Source of the DNA: a virus
DNA length: 37,128 nt
Strand: one strand, 5' to 3'
Virus record (IMG/VR): IMGVR_UViG_3300030107_004578
Coordinates: 1 to 37,128 of that record
The notes beneath the pieces are model-generated. The model saw only the letters and a list, made by a program, of their open reading frames with translations. It had not been told where the DNA came from and did not search any database. Shown here one piece after another: positions 26,022-33,414 of this stretch (the first letter of the stretch is position 1; every line of letters begins with the position of its first letter). The position numbers were made by a program, and so were the translations under genes.

Positions 26022-26041
26022 TTATTAAGGAGAAACCTACT

Positions 26042-26146
26042 ATGACAGAAGTTGAGCAACAATTACTACAGAGAATGCAACGGATAGAGAAAGATTTACA
26101 GAATCTTAAAGAGCAGGTGAAGATCATGGACAAGAGGAAGTCGTGA
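26042..26146 (+). CDS. Small coiled-coil peptide
   Basis: A 34-aa frame with AAGGAG nine bases upstream of its ATG. The product is one amphipathic helix (VEQQLLQRMQRIEKDLQNL) with a basic tail. Its stop overlaps the next GTG as GTGA. I do not recognise it. In the lysis-like cassette it may pair with a membrane protein, but the function is unknown. Confidence 0.6.
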   Translation: MTEVEQQLLQRMQRIEKDLQNLKEQVKIMDKRKS

Positions 26147-26274
26147 AGGAATGGCTATGGTTAATAGCTATGCTGACTGGCTATGCCTTGTTAGCAACAC
26201 TGATAATAACGGTAGCCAAGTATCGCCAAGAGAAGAAACATGGAAAGCATAGAGATAGCAAAAGAAGCCTTTAG
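26143..26274 (+). CDS. Small single-span membrane protein
   Basis: A 43-aa product from GTG 26143, overlapping the preceding stop (GTGA). It consists of one hydrophobic segment (about residues 4-26) and a strongly basic tail. The form suggests a small holin, pinholin or accessory lysis protein, but no family motif is visible. Its end overlaps the start of the next gene by 35 bases. Confidence 0.55.
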   Translation: MKEWLWLIAMLTGYALLATLIITVAKYRQEKKHGKHRDSKRSL

Positions 26275-26584
26275 TGGATTTAGTCCTACCCTGATAATGA
26301 ATGGGCTGGGAATCATTCTTGGCTATATGGGTTTCCAATTTCTTACAGCTACTATAAAGAACTACATACTATATGTTAGGGTAAGAAGTGGTAGCCTTGG
26401 TTACCAGAGTCGGATACTTTTTAAAGGGGTCGAGTACAAGCTATTAGGGTATGACAGGAAGAGTGCAAGGTTGGTCAACCACACACAAGAGGTATACATT
26501 CCTCTCGAAACATGGAGTGAGATGATTAAGATTCTACCTTTAGATACGCACGAACCACACGAAACAAGATTAGACAAGGAGTAA
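26240..26584 (+). CDS. Membrane protein of the lysis region
   Basis: The 114-aa protein has one hydrophobic stretch (about residues 15-46, including IMNGLGIILGYMGFQFLTA), then a small beta-rich soluble part with GVEYKLLGYDRKSARLVN. I do not recognise its family. It is located among other small membrane genes and just upstream of a putative cell-wall enzyme, so it may be holin-like or may modify lysis timing. Its start lies in the end of the previous gene; a clear ribosome site is not seen. Confidence 0.6.
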   Translation: MESIEIAKEAFSGFSPTLIMNGLGIILGYMGFQFLTATIKNYILYVRVRSGSLGYQSRILFKGVEYKLLGYDRKSARLVNHTQEVYIPLETWSEMIKILPLDTHEPHETRLDKE

Positions 26585-26586
26585 GT

Positions 26587-27012
26587 ATGATAGGACAACG
26601 GTCAGAACTATTAAAATATAGAGCTGATATACACCCTTACGGCTGTTACATGATGTCACTTATTATGTTGGCATGGGAATTCATGGACGCAAGTGAAAGC
26701 ATAACCTCGGAAGAGATTATAGACTTCTATGATTGGTCAAGAGAACATGACTATATGGGGAAGCATTGTTACATTAAGAACCCACAGGCTATGGTAGATT
26801 ACTTTTGTCCTGATAGACTTGAATTTAAAGGTAAGGAAGACGGTGGCTATCCAGTGAAAAAAGATCAAAGAGCTATACAACTATGGATTTTAAATAGGAG
26901 TAAGGGTGGAATTTCTAAGCATTTTTGCTACGGAAGTTTTGATCCTTGGCCTAGATCGCAGACAAAAAGATTTGGTTCGATAGATTCTATTAGATTATTT
27001 GAGGTTTTATAA
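26587..27012 (+). CDS. Possible papain-like (DUF261-type) peptidase or amidase; candidate endolysin
   Basis: The 141-aa protein shows PYGCYMMSL with Cys20, a later SKHFCYGSFDPW with His112 and Asp119, and helices between. Cys at the N-terminus of a helix followed by His and Asp is the arrangement of papain-like and C39-like hydrolases, and the overall look resembles DUF261. No other endolysin can be identified in the genome, and small membrane genes surround this one, so it is the best endolysin candidate. This is inference from residue order and context. ATG 26587 is preceded by AAGGAG. Confidence 0.5.
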   Translation: MIGQRSELLKYRADIHPYGCYMMSLIMLAWEFMDASESITSEEIIDFYDWSREHDYMGKHCYIKNPQAMVDYFCPDRLEFKGKEDGGYPVKKDQRAIQLWILNRSKGGISKHFCYGSFDPWPRSQTKRFGSIDSIRLFEVL

Positions 27013-27257
27013 TGGCAGATAATAACAACGCACCGTTAAGTATAAAAGAACAGATGGCTATGCCTTGGGGAAAGTTAATAAAGAGTACCCTGAAAAGACC
27101 AGTGGCTCTTATCAGTAAGGCTGTATCCTTTAAGGGTGCTACTGTAGCACTGGCTACCATACTCGTACTACGTGGAGCTATAGAGTCATGGCATTGGGTG
27201 ATGATGGTTAGTGCAATAGTACTTGGTCGTGACATACTGGATAAGTTAAAGAAATGA
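27012..27257 (+). CDS. Holin-like membrane protein
   Basis: The 81-aa protein has a soluble, basic N-terminal part, then a hydrophobic region (about residues 43-71, from GATVALATILVL to VMMVSAIVLG) that could be one or two membrane spans, and a charged C-terminus. Size and topology agree with a small holin. The ATG overlaps the preceding TAA (TAATG). The stop overlaps the next start by four bases. No family-specific motif was recognised. Confidence 0.6.
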   Translation: MADNNNAPLSIKEQMAMPWGKLIKSTLKRPVALISKAVSFKGATVALATILVLRGAIESWHWVMMVSAIVLGRDILDKLKK

Positions 27258-27574
27258 AACTATGGAAATGGTTAGCACTGGTAGCTGGAGGCATAGCTAC
27301 AGCCTTATTAGTAAGAAGACCTAAGACTTATTTAGATACTATGCCTGAACTGCAAGAAACAGTAAAAAAAGCAGTGAAGAAAGCAGAGGAGGAGAATAAG
27401 GTTGCATTATCTAAGAAGACAGAGAAAGAAATTGTTGCTGATTCTAATGTTAATCACGATGCCACTATTGAGCGAGGGAAGGCAGACATCGACTCAGCCT
27501 CTGCACGAGCCAGAGCTAATATCGCTAGACGAGTGCGTTCTCATAGCTCACGACGAGATAGCAACACTAACTGA
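27254..27574 (+). CDS. Spanin-like inner-membrane protein (Rz-like)
   Basis: The 106-aa protein begins with a hydrophobic span (about residues 5-20) and continues as an alpha-helical, highly charged region with Lys/Glu-rich coiled coil and a basic tail. This is the topology of an inner-membrane spanin subunit. The last 173 bases overlap, in another frame, with the next gene, an arrangement well known for Rz/Rz1 pairs. No sequence motif proves the identity, so it rests on architecture and position in the lysis region. Confidence 0.5.
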   Translation: MKLWKWLALVAGGIATALLVRRPKTYLDTMPELQETVKKAVKKAEEENKVALSKKTEKEIVADSNVNHDATIERGKADIDSASARARANIARRVRSHSSRRDSNTN

Positions 27575-27794
27575 AGAAGCCAAGGAAGCCCTGGTTAAGG
27601 CAGTAACGGAAGCAGTAGCTAACGAGAGGAGAGAGTTACTACCTATAATAGCAGGACTTGAAGAAGAGGCAGCACAGTGGAAAGCTGAGGCTACTCCATC
27701 CTTTTGGGATGAACATGGTTTAGCAGTAGCCGGGGTCAGCTTAGTTGTGGGCAGCATACTGACCTCGGTTTTGTTTTCCGTTATCCCTGAGTAG
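27402..27794 (+). CDS. Overlapping spanin-like protein
   Basis: A 130-aa frame opens at TTG 27402, with AGGAGG about nine bases upstream, inside the preceding gene and out of frame with it. The N-terminus looks like a signal peptide (basic HYLRRQRKK, then LLLILMLITMPLL). A charged helix (about residues 55-90) follows, and the C-terminus has a membrane span (about 105-127). A signal plus C-terminal anchor recalls unimolecular spanins, but no lipobox cysteine is seen. An internal ATG (27459) would omit the signal-like part. It is the last gene of the rightward arm. Confidence 0.5.
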   Translation: MHYLRRQRKKLLLILMLITMPLLSEGRQTSTQPLHEPELISLDECVLIAHDEIATLTEEAKEALVKAVTEAVANERRELLPIIAGLEEEAAQWKAEATPSFWDEHGLAVAGVSLVVGSILTSVLFSVIPE

Positions 27795-27866
27795 ACGCTA
27801 TATATTAAACGTGTCCAAGTACCACTTAGTACCACAACGTTCAAGGAAGGGGCTATTTTGGAGCAA
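27795..27866. other. Junction between convergent gene arms
   Basis: Only 72 bases separate the stop codons of the two converging transcription units. A weak hairpin with AGGGG/CCCCT arms straddles 27855-27884, but it has no T-run on either strand. I see no convincing terminator, so transcription may read into the opposite arm. Confidence 0.4.
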
Positions 27867-28334
27867 CTATCCCCTAAACATACTGGTATCAGGTGGTTTA
27901 CCAGGGTCATCCACCTTATCCCTGTAGTGATTCACTATTGTTTGGCAAGTCTTACATCGGACAGCGTTACTGGTGATAAACTCTTCAGGAAAACTATTGC
28001 CACAGTCCCTGTCTATCCTGACACGCTCACCTCGTGATATGATATTACCTCTATCGTTTCTCTTAGTAGTAGTCATGGCATCCATGTGTACCCCCGGACA
28101 GCGAGGATAGCACCTGCACGAGGGACGATAGTAAGTAAACTTACCATGCTTGTTATCTACATTTACTTGTTTGAAAGGTTTCTGACAGCGTGGACAATCT
28201 CCACCTGCGAACTCCTTATCAATATGTGTGCATACCTCAGCAGGGAGGTTGGCTCTCATATATGCATCTATTATAGCTTGGTGAGCCTTATCTAACAGCT
28301 CTTGGGTTATACCAAGTTTAGTATCTTGATCCAT
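27867..28334 (-). CDS. Zinc-ribbon-like protein of the replication arm
   Basis: The 155-aa product has an N-terminal helix, then a Cys-rich region with DCPRC (about residue 47), SCRCYPRCPGVH (about 73-84) and, near the C-terminus, CKTC. The spacing suggests two zinc-binding sites. It overlaps the replication initiator gene upstream by 17 bases and is the last gene of the leftward arm. It could be a nucleic-acid-binding partner of the initiator in place of a helicase loader. I do not recognise a named family. Confidence 0.65.
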   Translation of the reverse strand: MDQDTKLGITQELLDKAHQAIIDAYMRANLPAEVCTHIDKEFAGGDCPRCQKPFKQVNVDNKHGKFTYYRPSCRCYPRCPGVHMDAMTTTKRNDRGNIISRGERVRIDRDCGNSFPEEFITSNAVRCKTCQTIVNHYRDKVDDPGKPPDTSMFRG

Positions 28335-28965
28335 CTAGTATCTCCTCTTTTAATTTCTTCAGCCCAACTTCGTAGTAGTTCTCCATCTTAGTACCAAACA
28401 AAGTGAGAGGTCTAAGAAACTTAGACATCGTTGCATCCTTACCCCACTCATGGTGCATAGCATCTATTACTAACTTGAATCCCTTAACTGTGAACTTTTC
28501 CTTTAGTCTGGCATTTATTAATTGTTGGGTAGCTCTGCTCTCATACCTGAAGCTGCTCTCTGTTCTCGCATTCAAATAATTTATGATCTCCTTATATTGT
28601 TCTTTATTCTTGTTAACTAAGTCTTGTTTAATCGGAGTCTCTCCGACGACCTTATCGGAGTTATTCCGTAAGGTAGTCGTAGCTTTGCCGATACAGTACA
28701 GGGTAGAGGTGTTAGACCTACGCTGTCGGCTGATCCATCCTGCTGATTCTAATTCCCTGATAGCTTTAGTTACAGGCTTATCAGTTAGCCCTGCCTTGTC
28801 TTGTATAGTAGCTATGGTAGGGTAGCATTTGTCAGTCTGTGAATTAGAAAAGAAAGCGAGAACCATATATACTGTCTTAGCATTACGGCTTAGACTTTCA
28901 TCACTGATAAGTTCATTCTCTACTACGGTGAACCCACCGTTATCACGAGCAGCTTTAATCCTCAT
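28318..28965 (-). CDS. Replication initiator with winged helix and Phg_2220_C domain
   Basis: The 215-aa protein starts with a winged-helix segment (about residues 20-90, including YPTIATIQDKAGLTDKPVTKAIRELESAGWI). It ends with the pattern of the conserved phage C-terminal domain Phg_2220_C (about 125-200): IINYLNARTESSFRY, INARLKEKFTVKGFKLVID and FLRPLTLFGTKMENYY. Proteins of this kind act as replisome organisers that bind the origin and load replication proteins. As no phage polymerase or helicase is visible, this would be the main link to host replication. Confidence 0.82.
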   Translation of the reverse strand: MRIKAARDNGGFTVVENELISDESLSRNAKTVYMVLAFFSNSQTDKCYPTIATIQDKAGLTDKPVTKAIRELESAGWISRQRRSNTSTLYCIGKATTTLRNNSDKVVGETPIKQDLVNKNKEQYKEIINYLNARTESSFRYESRATQQLINARLKEKFTVKGFKLVIDAMHHEWGKDATMSKFLRPLTLFGTKMENYYEVGLKKLKEEILDGSRY

Positions 28966-29536
28966 CAGATTGTAGTAATCCTTTAGCCTGACCTAATAGT
29001 ATTATCCTGTCTCTGGCTTCTTCAGGGCAGACGAAGTCGCCATTCTTATTTAACTCTGATAGCCACTCAACGTATTCCTCTAGTAGAGCGTGGTACTTTT
29101 TAACAACTGGAGAGGATAACTCTTCGGATACTATCTGTTTTACTGCACCTGAAAAGGTGGCAACAAGGTGTTTAGAGATTTTGTAAGGCATATCTGCTAC
29201 CTGTTTTCTAATTTCTTTTAATAGATCGTAAGACATTTCCCACTCACTTACTTCTTTCACTAGATACTCTATTTTAATTTTTAAATCACGACCTGTACTT
29301 TTTAATTCAAAAAATGCTTCAAGTATGTCTGTTTGTCCGTTCTTAATAACATTAGCCGAGTAAGCATCACGTTGGTCAAATAAAATTATTAAAAACTTCT
29401 CTTCCTCTTTTGCAACTACTGCTTTTTGTAAAGCTGCAACAAGAGTAAGTAATTTCTTGTTTTTCAGCACTATCACTAAATCTTCTAAAACACTGTCAGT
29501 ATCACTGCGTTTCTCTCTTTTACTTTTTATACTCAT
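28955..29536 (-). CDS. Hypothetical helical protein
   Basis: The 193-aa protein is predominantly helical and charged, with basic N-terminal KSKREKRSD and alternating Leu/Val-rich helices. No signal, membrane span or catalytic motif is seen. I do not recognise it. It overlaps the gene before and after by 17 and 11 bases and belongs to the leftward replication operon. Confidence 0.65.
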   Translation of the reverse strand: MSIKSKREKRSDTDSVLEDLVIVLKNKKLLTLVAALQKAVVAKEEEKFLIILFDQRDAYSANVIKNGQTDILEAFFELKSTGRDLKIKIEYLVKEVSEWEMSYDLLKEIRKQVADMPYKISKHLVATFSGAVKQIVSEELSSPVVKKYHALLEEYVEWLSELNKNGDFVCPEEARDRIILLGQAKGLLQSDED

Positions 29537-29717
29537 TATGTTTTAACTCCATTGCAATACCTGCTAATAGCCCCTCAACCTCTTTACCTATAGCTTGCAG
29601 GTGCTCTTGGGTTTTCTCTATGGGTACTTCGGTACACTCATAGAGTTCGTTAATATCTGACATGATAGAAACTTTAAGTTTGTCTATGTTTCTGCTTCTG
29701 CTTTTTCTACTTCCCAT
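29520..29717 (-). CDS. Small hypothetical protein
   Basis: A 65-aa product with a basic N-terminus (GSRKSRSRNIDK) and an amphipathic helical remainder. It overlaps both neighbours in the leftward operon. No family is recognised; the opening is suggestive of nucleic-acid contact only. Confidence 0.6.
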   Translation of the reverse strand: MGSRKSRSRNIDKLKVSIMSDINELYECTEVPIEKTQEHLQAIGKEVEGLLAGIAMELKHNEYKK

Positions 29718-29943
29718 TTTCTTGTAGCTCGTATTCCATAGACCGGTGAGCAGGAACGATAACCAAGTTGTTATCTCTATCTAAAAAGACACACACCTCA
29801 TCCCCTGGCTCCAAATGGTTAGCCATTAGGAACTCTTTGCGTAAGGTTATAACAGGTGAACCTGAACCTTTACGAGTGTAGTCTCTAATTATATAGCTGT
29901 CGTTCTCGCTCTTATGTACTGGTAATTTTTTTGCTAACTTCAT
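29707..29943 (-). CDS. AbrB/SpoVT-like DNA-binding protein
   Basis: The 78-aa protein contains a swapped-hairpin AbrB-like motif (about residues 28-63): SPVITLRKEFLMANHLEPGD, EVCVFLDRDNN and LVIVP. Such dimers bind palindromic operators and often control transition genes or act as antitoxins. No toxin gene is adjacent, so a transcription regulator is more likely. The palindromes at 417-432 and 35970-35992 are plausible targets but unproven. It overlaps its upstream neighbour by four bases. Confidence 0.72.
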   Translation of the reverse strand: MKLAKKLPVHKSENDSYIIRDYTRKGSGSPVITLRKEFLMANHLEPGDEVCVFLDRDNNLVIVPAHRSMEYELQENGK

Positions 29944-30230
29944 ATGTTCTCACTCCATTTAATATTCATATCTTTTACTGTTCCTTTAATATTATAGGTT
30001 CTCCCTTGAGCCTTAGTCCCATAGAACCAATAGATAACAAACTCGTCCTCGCTAATCTTTTCAACCGTTTCTATAACAGTGGCAAGAGTAGTAAAGAAAA
30101 ACCAGGGTGAACCCATCCTGTTGTCTTCGTCAAGGACAACTCTGGCTGACCCCGGCCTGACTAAGACGGTGTGACTGCCGAAGTCAAGACTCCATTCACT
30201 AGACTTACTTCGGTTATTCTTACGTGCCAT
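29940..30230 (-). CDS. Hypothetical protein
   Basis: The 96-aa product has a basic start (ARKNNRSKSS) followed by a beta-rich body (HTVLVRPGSARVVLD, FVIYWFYG). The start at 30230 is well supported by AAGGAG eight bases upstream, even though it lies 70 bases inside the preceding nuclease frame. No family recognised. Confidence 0.65.
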   Translation of the reverse strand: MARKNNRSKSSEWSLDFGSHTVLVRPGSARVVLDEDNRMGSPWFFFTTLATVIETVEKISEDEFVIYWFYGTKAQGRTYNIKGTVKDMNIKWSENI

Positions 30231-30532
30231 AATTTATTCTCCTTTCTTTTAGCTAACTTTCTCCACCCATGTATCTCTATGCTGTTGCCGGTGGACAGCC
30301 ATAGTTTGGTAATAGGATTGTCCATTACTTTATGTAGCCTTGCACTGGCATTACTACCTGTCGTTGTTTGTATACCGAGCACTCCAGTTGTCCCTGCTTT
30401 TATACCTACCAAGTCAAACATATAGAATAAGTCTTTACGCTTGTGCGAGAAGGTGTCGAAGTGTTCGACAATATCAACCGCATATCCTTCTTGGATAAGG
30501 TATTGCTTAGACCTCTGGGTTGGGCTGCTCAT
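30161..30532 (-). CDS. PD-(D/E)XK-like nuclease
   Basis: The 123-aa protein resembles small phage nucleases related to resolvases: KRKDLFYMFDLVGIKAG, VLGIQTTTGSNASARLHK, WLSTGNSIEIHGWRKL. The Asp of MFDLVGI and the segment LGIQTT occupy the positions of the catalytic Asp and (D/E)xK, the latter modified to QxT, as I recall for this family. It may trim or resolve recombination intermediates. It overlaps the exonuclease gene upstream by 26 bases. Confidence 0.6.
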   Translation of the reverse strand: MSSPTQRSKQYLIQEGYAVDIVEHFDTFSHKRKDLFYMFDLVGIKAGTTGVLGIQTTTGSNASARLHKVMDNPITKLWLSTGNSIEIHGWRKLAKRKENKLWHVRITEVSLVNGVLTSAVTPS

Positions 30533-31232
30533 GCTTATACTTGTAAAAACCTAGTAAGGATAAGAACTTCTTCTCAATTCTTTCAGAGAAAGAGAAAGCC
30601 ATAAGGTCATACCTGTCCCTCTGTGCAGGTGGGTGTCCTGAGTGCCCTATCCTTACAACCATAGCCTGTCTTGGTGGGTCGTAATCACGAGAAAGATTCT
30701 CAGTAAACAAAATGTTATAAGCATGAAGCTGCATCTCCACAGCATCTGGTATTATTTGTTTAGAGGTCTTGAAGTCGACTAAAGTTGGGACGTTATTGAT
30801 CGTACAGTATAGGTCAAACGTACCCCCAAATCCATACTCCCGGGAGACTAAACTATTCTCATGCAATATTGGCTGCGGATTGTACGCTACCTTCCAGTTG
30901 CAGTAGTTAGCGTATGCCTCTCTGCCCTTCACCTGAATATCAGTAACAGGGTCGGGCTGTTCCTGACCATCTTCTGCAATAAGTCGATGTGCCTCAGTAC
31001 CTATCTTACCTGCTTGATCCCGCAAGGCTCGATAGTCTATACCTGCCACCCCACATCCGAATGCCCACTCTATCAGGGCAGGGGCAGATTCTTCTTTCAG
31101 TACGGTAGTCACAGAGGGAAGTATCCTTCCGCTTTCACTGCGGTATACTGTGTGTATCCCTAAGTGTTTAGGGGTATTCTTGTGGAGTTTTAATTTGCGT
31201 TCCTTTATTTCTCTACTAATTTTGTGCTTCAT
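30507..31232 (-). CDS. RecB/Cas4-type PD-(D/E)XK exonuclease
   Basis: The 241-aa protein has the motifs of this family: GTEAHRL (His82), GFGGTFDLYCTINN (Asp140), TLVDFKTSKQ (Asp153-x-Lys155) and AVEMQLHAYN (Gln/Tyr motif). These are the metal-binding core of phage and Cas4-like exonucleases. Beside an ERF annealing protein it would make 3' single strands for annealing, as in lambda Exo/Beta. It overlaps the genes at both ends. Confidence 0.85.
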   Translation of the reverse strand: MKHKISREIKERKLKLHKNTPKHLGIHTVYRSESGRILPSVTTVLKEESAPALIEWAFGCGVAGIDYRALRDQAGKIGTEAHRLIAEDGQEQPDPVTDIQVKGREAYANYCNWKVAYNPQPILHENSLVSREYGFGGTFDLYCTINNVPTLVDFKTSKQIIPDAVEMQLHAYNILFTENLSRDYDPPRQAMVVRIGHSGHPPAQRDRYDLMAFSFSERIEKKFLSLLGFYKYKHEQPNPEV

Positions 31233-31515
31233 GTATCTTCTCCTTTAGGTCGGGAGCATGAGAGATAACCCATGACCAACCTTTGTTGTGTTGTTTCTGG
31301 TGGCACGAAAGGCAGAGGGAGAGCAGGTTGCTACTCTCATCTGATCCCCCTGATCCTCGTGATTTTATATGGGCAGGAGCAACAGCAGTGCCAAAGCACA
31401 TCTCGCATAAAGGATTAGTAATCCAATACCGGGTATAGGACTCAGCCCACCCCTGCTTCTTGCCTATTTTCTTTTTGTCCTCGCTGTCGGTGGCGAGGTC
31501 CCGGAAGTTAAGCAT
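31216..31515 (-). CDS. HNH endonuclease
   Basis: The 99-aa protein holds an HNH motif with zinc-binding cysteines: CEMCFGTAVAPAHIKSRGSGG, then SNLLSLCLSCHQKQHNKGW. The two CxxC pairs bind zinc, and His of AHIKSRG, Asn of SNLL and a C-terminal His form the active site. It lies in the recombination block between exonuclease and NinB-like genes, so it probably handles branched DNA rather than homing. Confidence 0.85.
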   Translation of the reverse strand: MLNFRDLATDSEDKKKIGKKQGWAESYTRYWITNPLCEMCFGTAVAPAHIKSRGSGGSDESSNLLSLCLSCHQKQHNKGWSWVISHAPDLKEKIHEAQN

Positions 31516-31900
31516 ACTGAGTTACTTCCCGGGTGATATCTACACCGTTCTCTATACAGTCTACCTTAATTCTTTTCAGGAATTCGTCGAACTCCACTGT
31601 TGTGTACTGAGCTGTACTTAGTGGTGCGTCATCCTGAAAGATACCGAAACGCTCACACAGGTCACGCTTCTCCTGCTCGACGGCAGCCTTCGTACCTGCC
31701 AAGCTGTTGTGTAGAAGTCTCGCTCTTGCTAAAGCATAGAAGAAGTCATTCTGTTTATTACTCCTACGTTTTCCCATCCTGATCCATACTGTTTGTCCTG
31801 CTACTCTTGGTATCTGCGAGAGAACGTGCGGTGGCACAGGTACTACCACCGCTCCGTCTTCCTGACTGTGCAGGGATGAGGTAAAACTAATAGATTCCAT
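31508..31900 (-). CDS. NinB-like recombination protein (tentative)
   Basis: The 130-aa protein has RMGKRRSNKQNDFFYALA near residues 46-63, similar to the RS-x-x-QN segment of lambda NinB, and LSTAQYTTVEFDEFLKRIK near the C-terminus, comparable to its STS-M-x-EF segment. NinB (Orf) mediates loading on SSB-coated DNA. Its place between ERF and HNH genes supports a recombination role; the sequence likeness is modest. It overlaps ERF by 14 bases. Confidence 0.45.
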   Translation of the reverse strand: MESISFTSSLHSQEDGAVVVPVPPHVLSQIPRVAGQTVWIRMGKRRSNKQNDFFYALARARLLHNSLAGTKAAVEQEKRDLCERFGIFQDDAPLSTAQYTTVEFDEFLKRIKVDCIENGVDITREVTQYA

Positions 31901-32657
31901 CAGGTATCTCGTCTAGTTCCGGCTGATCAAGACCAAGAGCGTTCTCGATTCTTGAGGTTGCCTTATTGTCAAGGACTTTCTCAGGCACTGGCTTGACTTC
32001 CTTGTTCTCCTTCCAGTCTTTGTAAACCGGTCGCATACTGGACTGAAAGTTTTCTAGCTTAGACTCTAAGTTAGCCATCTCGGAGACTAGGTCGGTATGG
32101 GATACACCTGTTGCCTTCATATCCTCAATCAATTGACCATCGTCATCAGCTAAATCGGTAGCTTCAGAGGGAAAGATACCCAAGATAGCCAACACCCCAT
32201 ACCTCTTGCCGTATGTCTCACACGTACCAAGGTCTTGTGGTGATCCGCTCGGACTCCAATAGGTAGACCCTGCGTTGTGTTGTTTCACTACCTCGTACCC
32301 GGAAGGAAGGTTGTCTCCTGCCCACAGGAGCGTGGTGGATACCGTTACTGAATACTCCGGGATTTCCTCTTCTGTTATGGTAGTTACCTCGCTACCGTCT
32401 GGCTCTTTCTTTATAGTGGTAGTCTTTTTAGTACGCAGTGTTTTCTTAGACTCGCATGACTGCGTAAGGAATAGCCCCTGCTCACTGAGTGCAGGGATAA
32501 TTACGGACAGGAGTTTGTCCAGGGTTGCATAGGTGTACCTTCCCTTTATTCCTTCCTTGTTTTTGCCTATCCCCGGAATCGAATTCCTCGCATCTATAAG
32601 AACCTGAATAAAGTTCTTCTTCTTAGGCGAGGTCTTATTAGTTGGTGCTGTAGCCAT
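31887..32657 (-). CDS. erf: ERF-family single-strand annealing protein
   Basis: The 256-aa protein shows ERF-family features: YTYATLDKLLSVIIPALSEQGL (about residues 40-61), a beta-rich centre, and a QDLGTCETYGKRYGVLAILGI motif (about 141-161) followed by ADDDGQ. ERF proteins anneal complementary single strands and promote circularisation and recombination of phage DNA. Together with the RecB-like exonuclease it forms a typical two-component system. The C-terminal part is charged and variable. Confidence 0.88.
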   Translation of the reverse strand: MATAPTNKTSPKKKNFIQVLIDARNSIPGIGKNKEGIKGRYTYATLDKLLSVIIPALSEQGLFLTQSCESKKTLRTKKTTTIKKEPDGSEVTTITEEEIPEYSVTVSTTLLWAGDNLPSGYEVVKQHNAGSTYWSPSGSPQDLGTCETYGKRYGVLAILGIFPSEATDLADDDGQLIEDMKATGVSHTDLVSEMANLESKLENFQSSMRPVYKDWKENKEVKPVPEKVLDNKATSRIENALGLDQPELDEIPDGIY

Positions 32658-32943
32658 AGTATCTCCTTATATATTTAACGATACGACTGAGTATCACTGG
32701 TTCGAGTGTGTCCACACTTAAAAATTCATAGACTTCTGCCACTGTCAGGGATGCAATCATGAAAATATCACTGCATCTGTGTTGCTGACAGAGCACCCTA
32801 CTTAGTTCTATCCCCTCTATCACCCCCTGTAAGTAAATCTTTCTCGTCTCTATATCTAAGTCATAGAAGTCAGCACTGCTCATATCAGCACTGGCTACTA
32901 CAGCTATGAGAAAACATATAGTTATCCAAGTAGCTTTCATCAT
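32638..32943 (-). CDS. Exported small protein in the early arm
   Basis: The 101-aa protein has a signal peptide-like start (TWITICFLIAVVASADMSSA, cleavage probably after an Ala near residue 19-24) and a helical mature part with two Cys (VLCQQHRC) that could form a disulphide in the periplasm. An early operon is an unusual place for an exported protein; superinfection exclusion is a reasonable guess. The segment IYLQGVIEGIELS faintly recalls Rap1a/Tai-type periplasmic domains. Its start overlaps the preceding stop (ATGA-type). Confidence 0.6.
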   Translation of the reverse strand: MMKATWITICFLIAVVASADMSSADFYDLDIETRKIYLQGVIEGIELSRVLCQQHRCSDIFMIASLTVAEVYEFLSVDTLEPVILSRIVKYIRRYYGYSTN

Positions 32944-33245
32944 AACCTGTCGTGTTCTATGACAACGTACAAATCTTTCATCTTGATAATATGCGAGTCA
33001 ATCGGGACAAGTGTTGGCTTGCTATACACACTCACTGCTTCGTACACAGTGAGAGCATCGAAATCATAGGTGTTATCGTACTGTTCTAGGTAGTCAAAAA
33101 CCTTGCTCCAGATTTCGTAGTCTATGCCACTCCAGACTGCTGAAGTGTAGCCACCCTGAGTCTCAGAACCCTCACCAGTATAGTTATCTTCCTTTACGGA
33201 CTTCATGTAATCTATAAACTTGTCTTTAGTTATTACCTGTATCAT
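32940..33245 (-). CDS. Hypothetical acidic protein
   Basis: A 101-aa acidic, Tyr/Asp-rich protein with no signal, membrane span or recognised motif. AAGGAG precedes its start. It overlaps the exported-protein gene by four bases. Acidic small early proteins can be DNA mimics or host-takeover factors, but nothing here demonstrates that. Confidence 0.6.
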   Translation of the reverse strand: MIQVITKDKFIDYMKSVKEDNYTGEGSETQGGYTSAVWSGIDYEIWSKVFDYLEQYDNTYDFDALTVYEAVSVYSKPTLVPIDSHIIKMKDLYVVIEHDRL

Positions 33246-33255
33246 TTGTATCTCC

Positions 33256-33414
33256 TTAAGTTTCGTCCTCGTCTATCCATCCTGTGCCTTCACAGGACAG
33301 GCATGGGTTGTCGTCTGGGTCACGATATCCCGGGTTAGTTCGGCAATAGGGGCACTCCACCATCTCCACATCGTCGTCACCCTGGTGAGCCTCTAAGTAT
33401 TCTTCAACTGTCAT
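33256..33414 (-). CDS. Mini zinc-ribbon protein
   Basis: A 52-aa frame fills the gap between two larger genes. It contains ECPYCRTNPGYRDPDDN and PCLSCEGTGWID, two CxxC pairs in a DnaJ-like zinc-ribbon arrangement, framed by acidic ends. It overlaps its upstream neighbour by 11 bases. A small adaptor that binds a protein or nucleic acid is likely. Confidence 0.65.
   Translation of the reverse strand: MTVEEYLEAHQGDDDVEMVECPYCRTNPGYRDPDDNPCLSCEGTGWIDEDET

Noticed and set aside
27855-27884. Bidirectional terminator between convergent arms
   Set aside because: The stem is short with a mismatch, part of it lies in a coding region, and there are no T-tracts.
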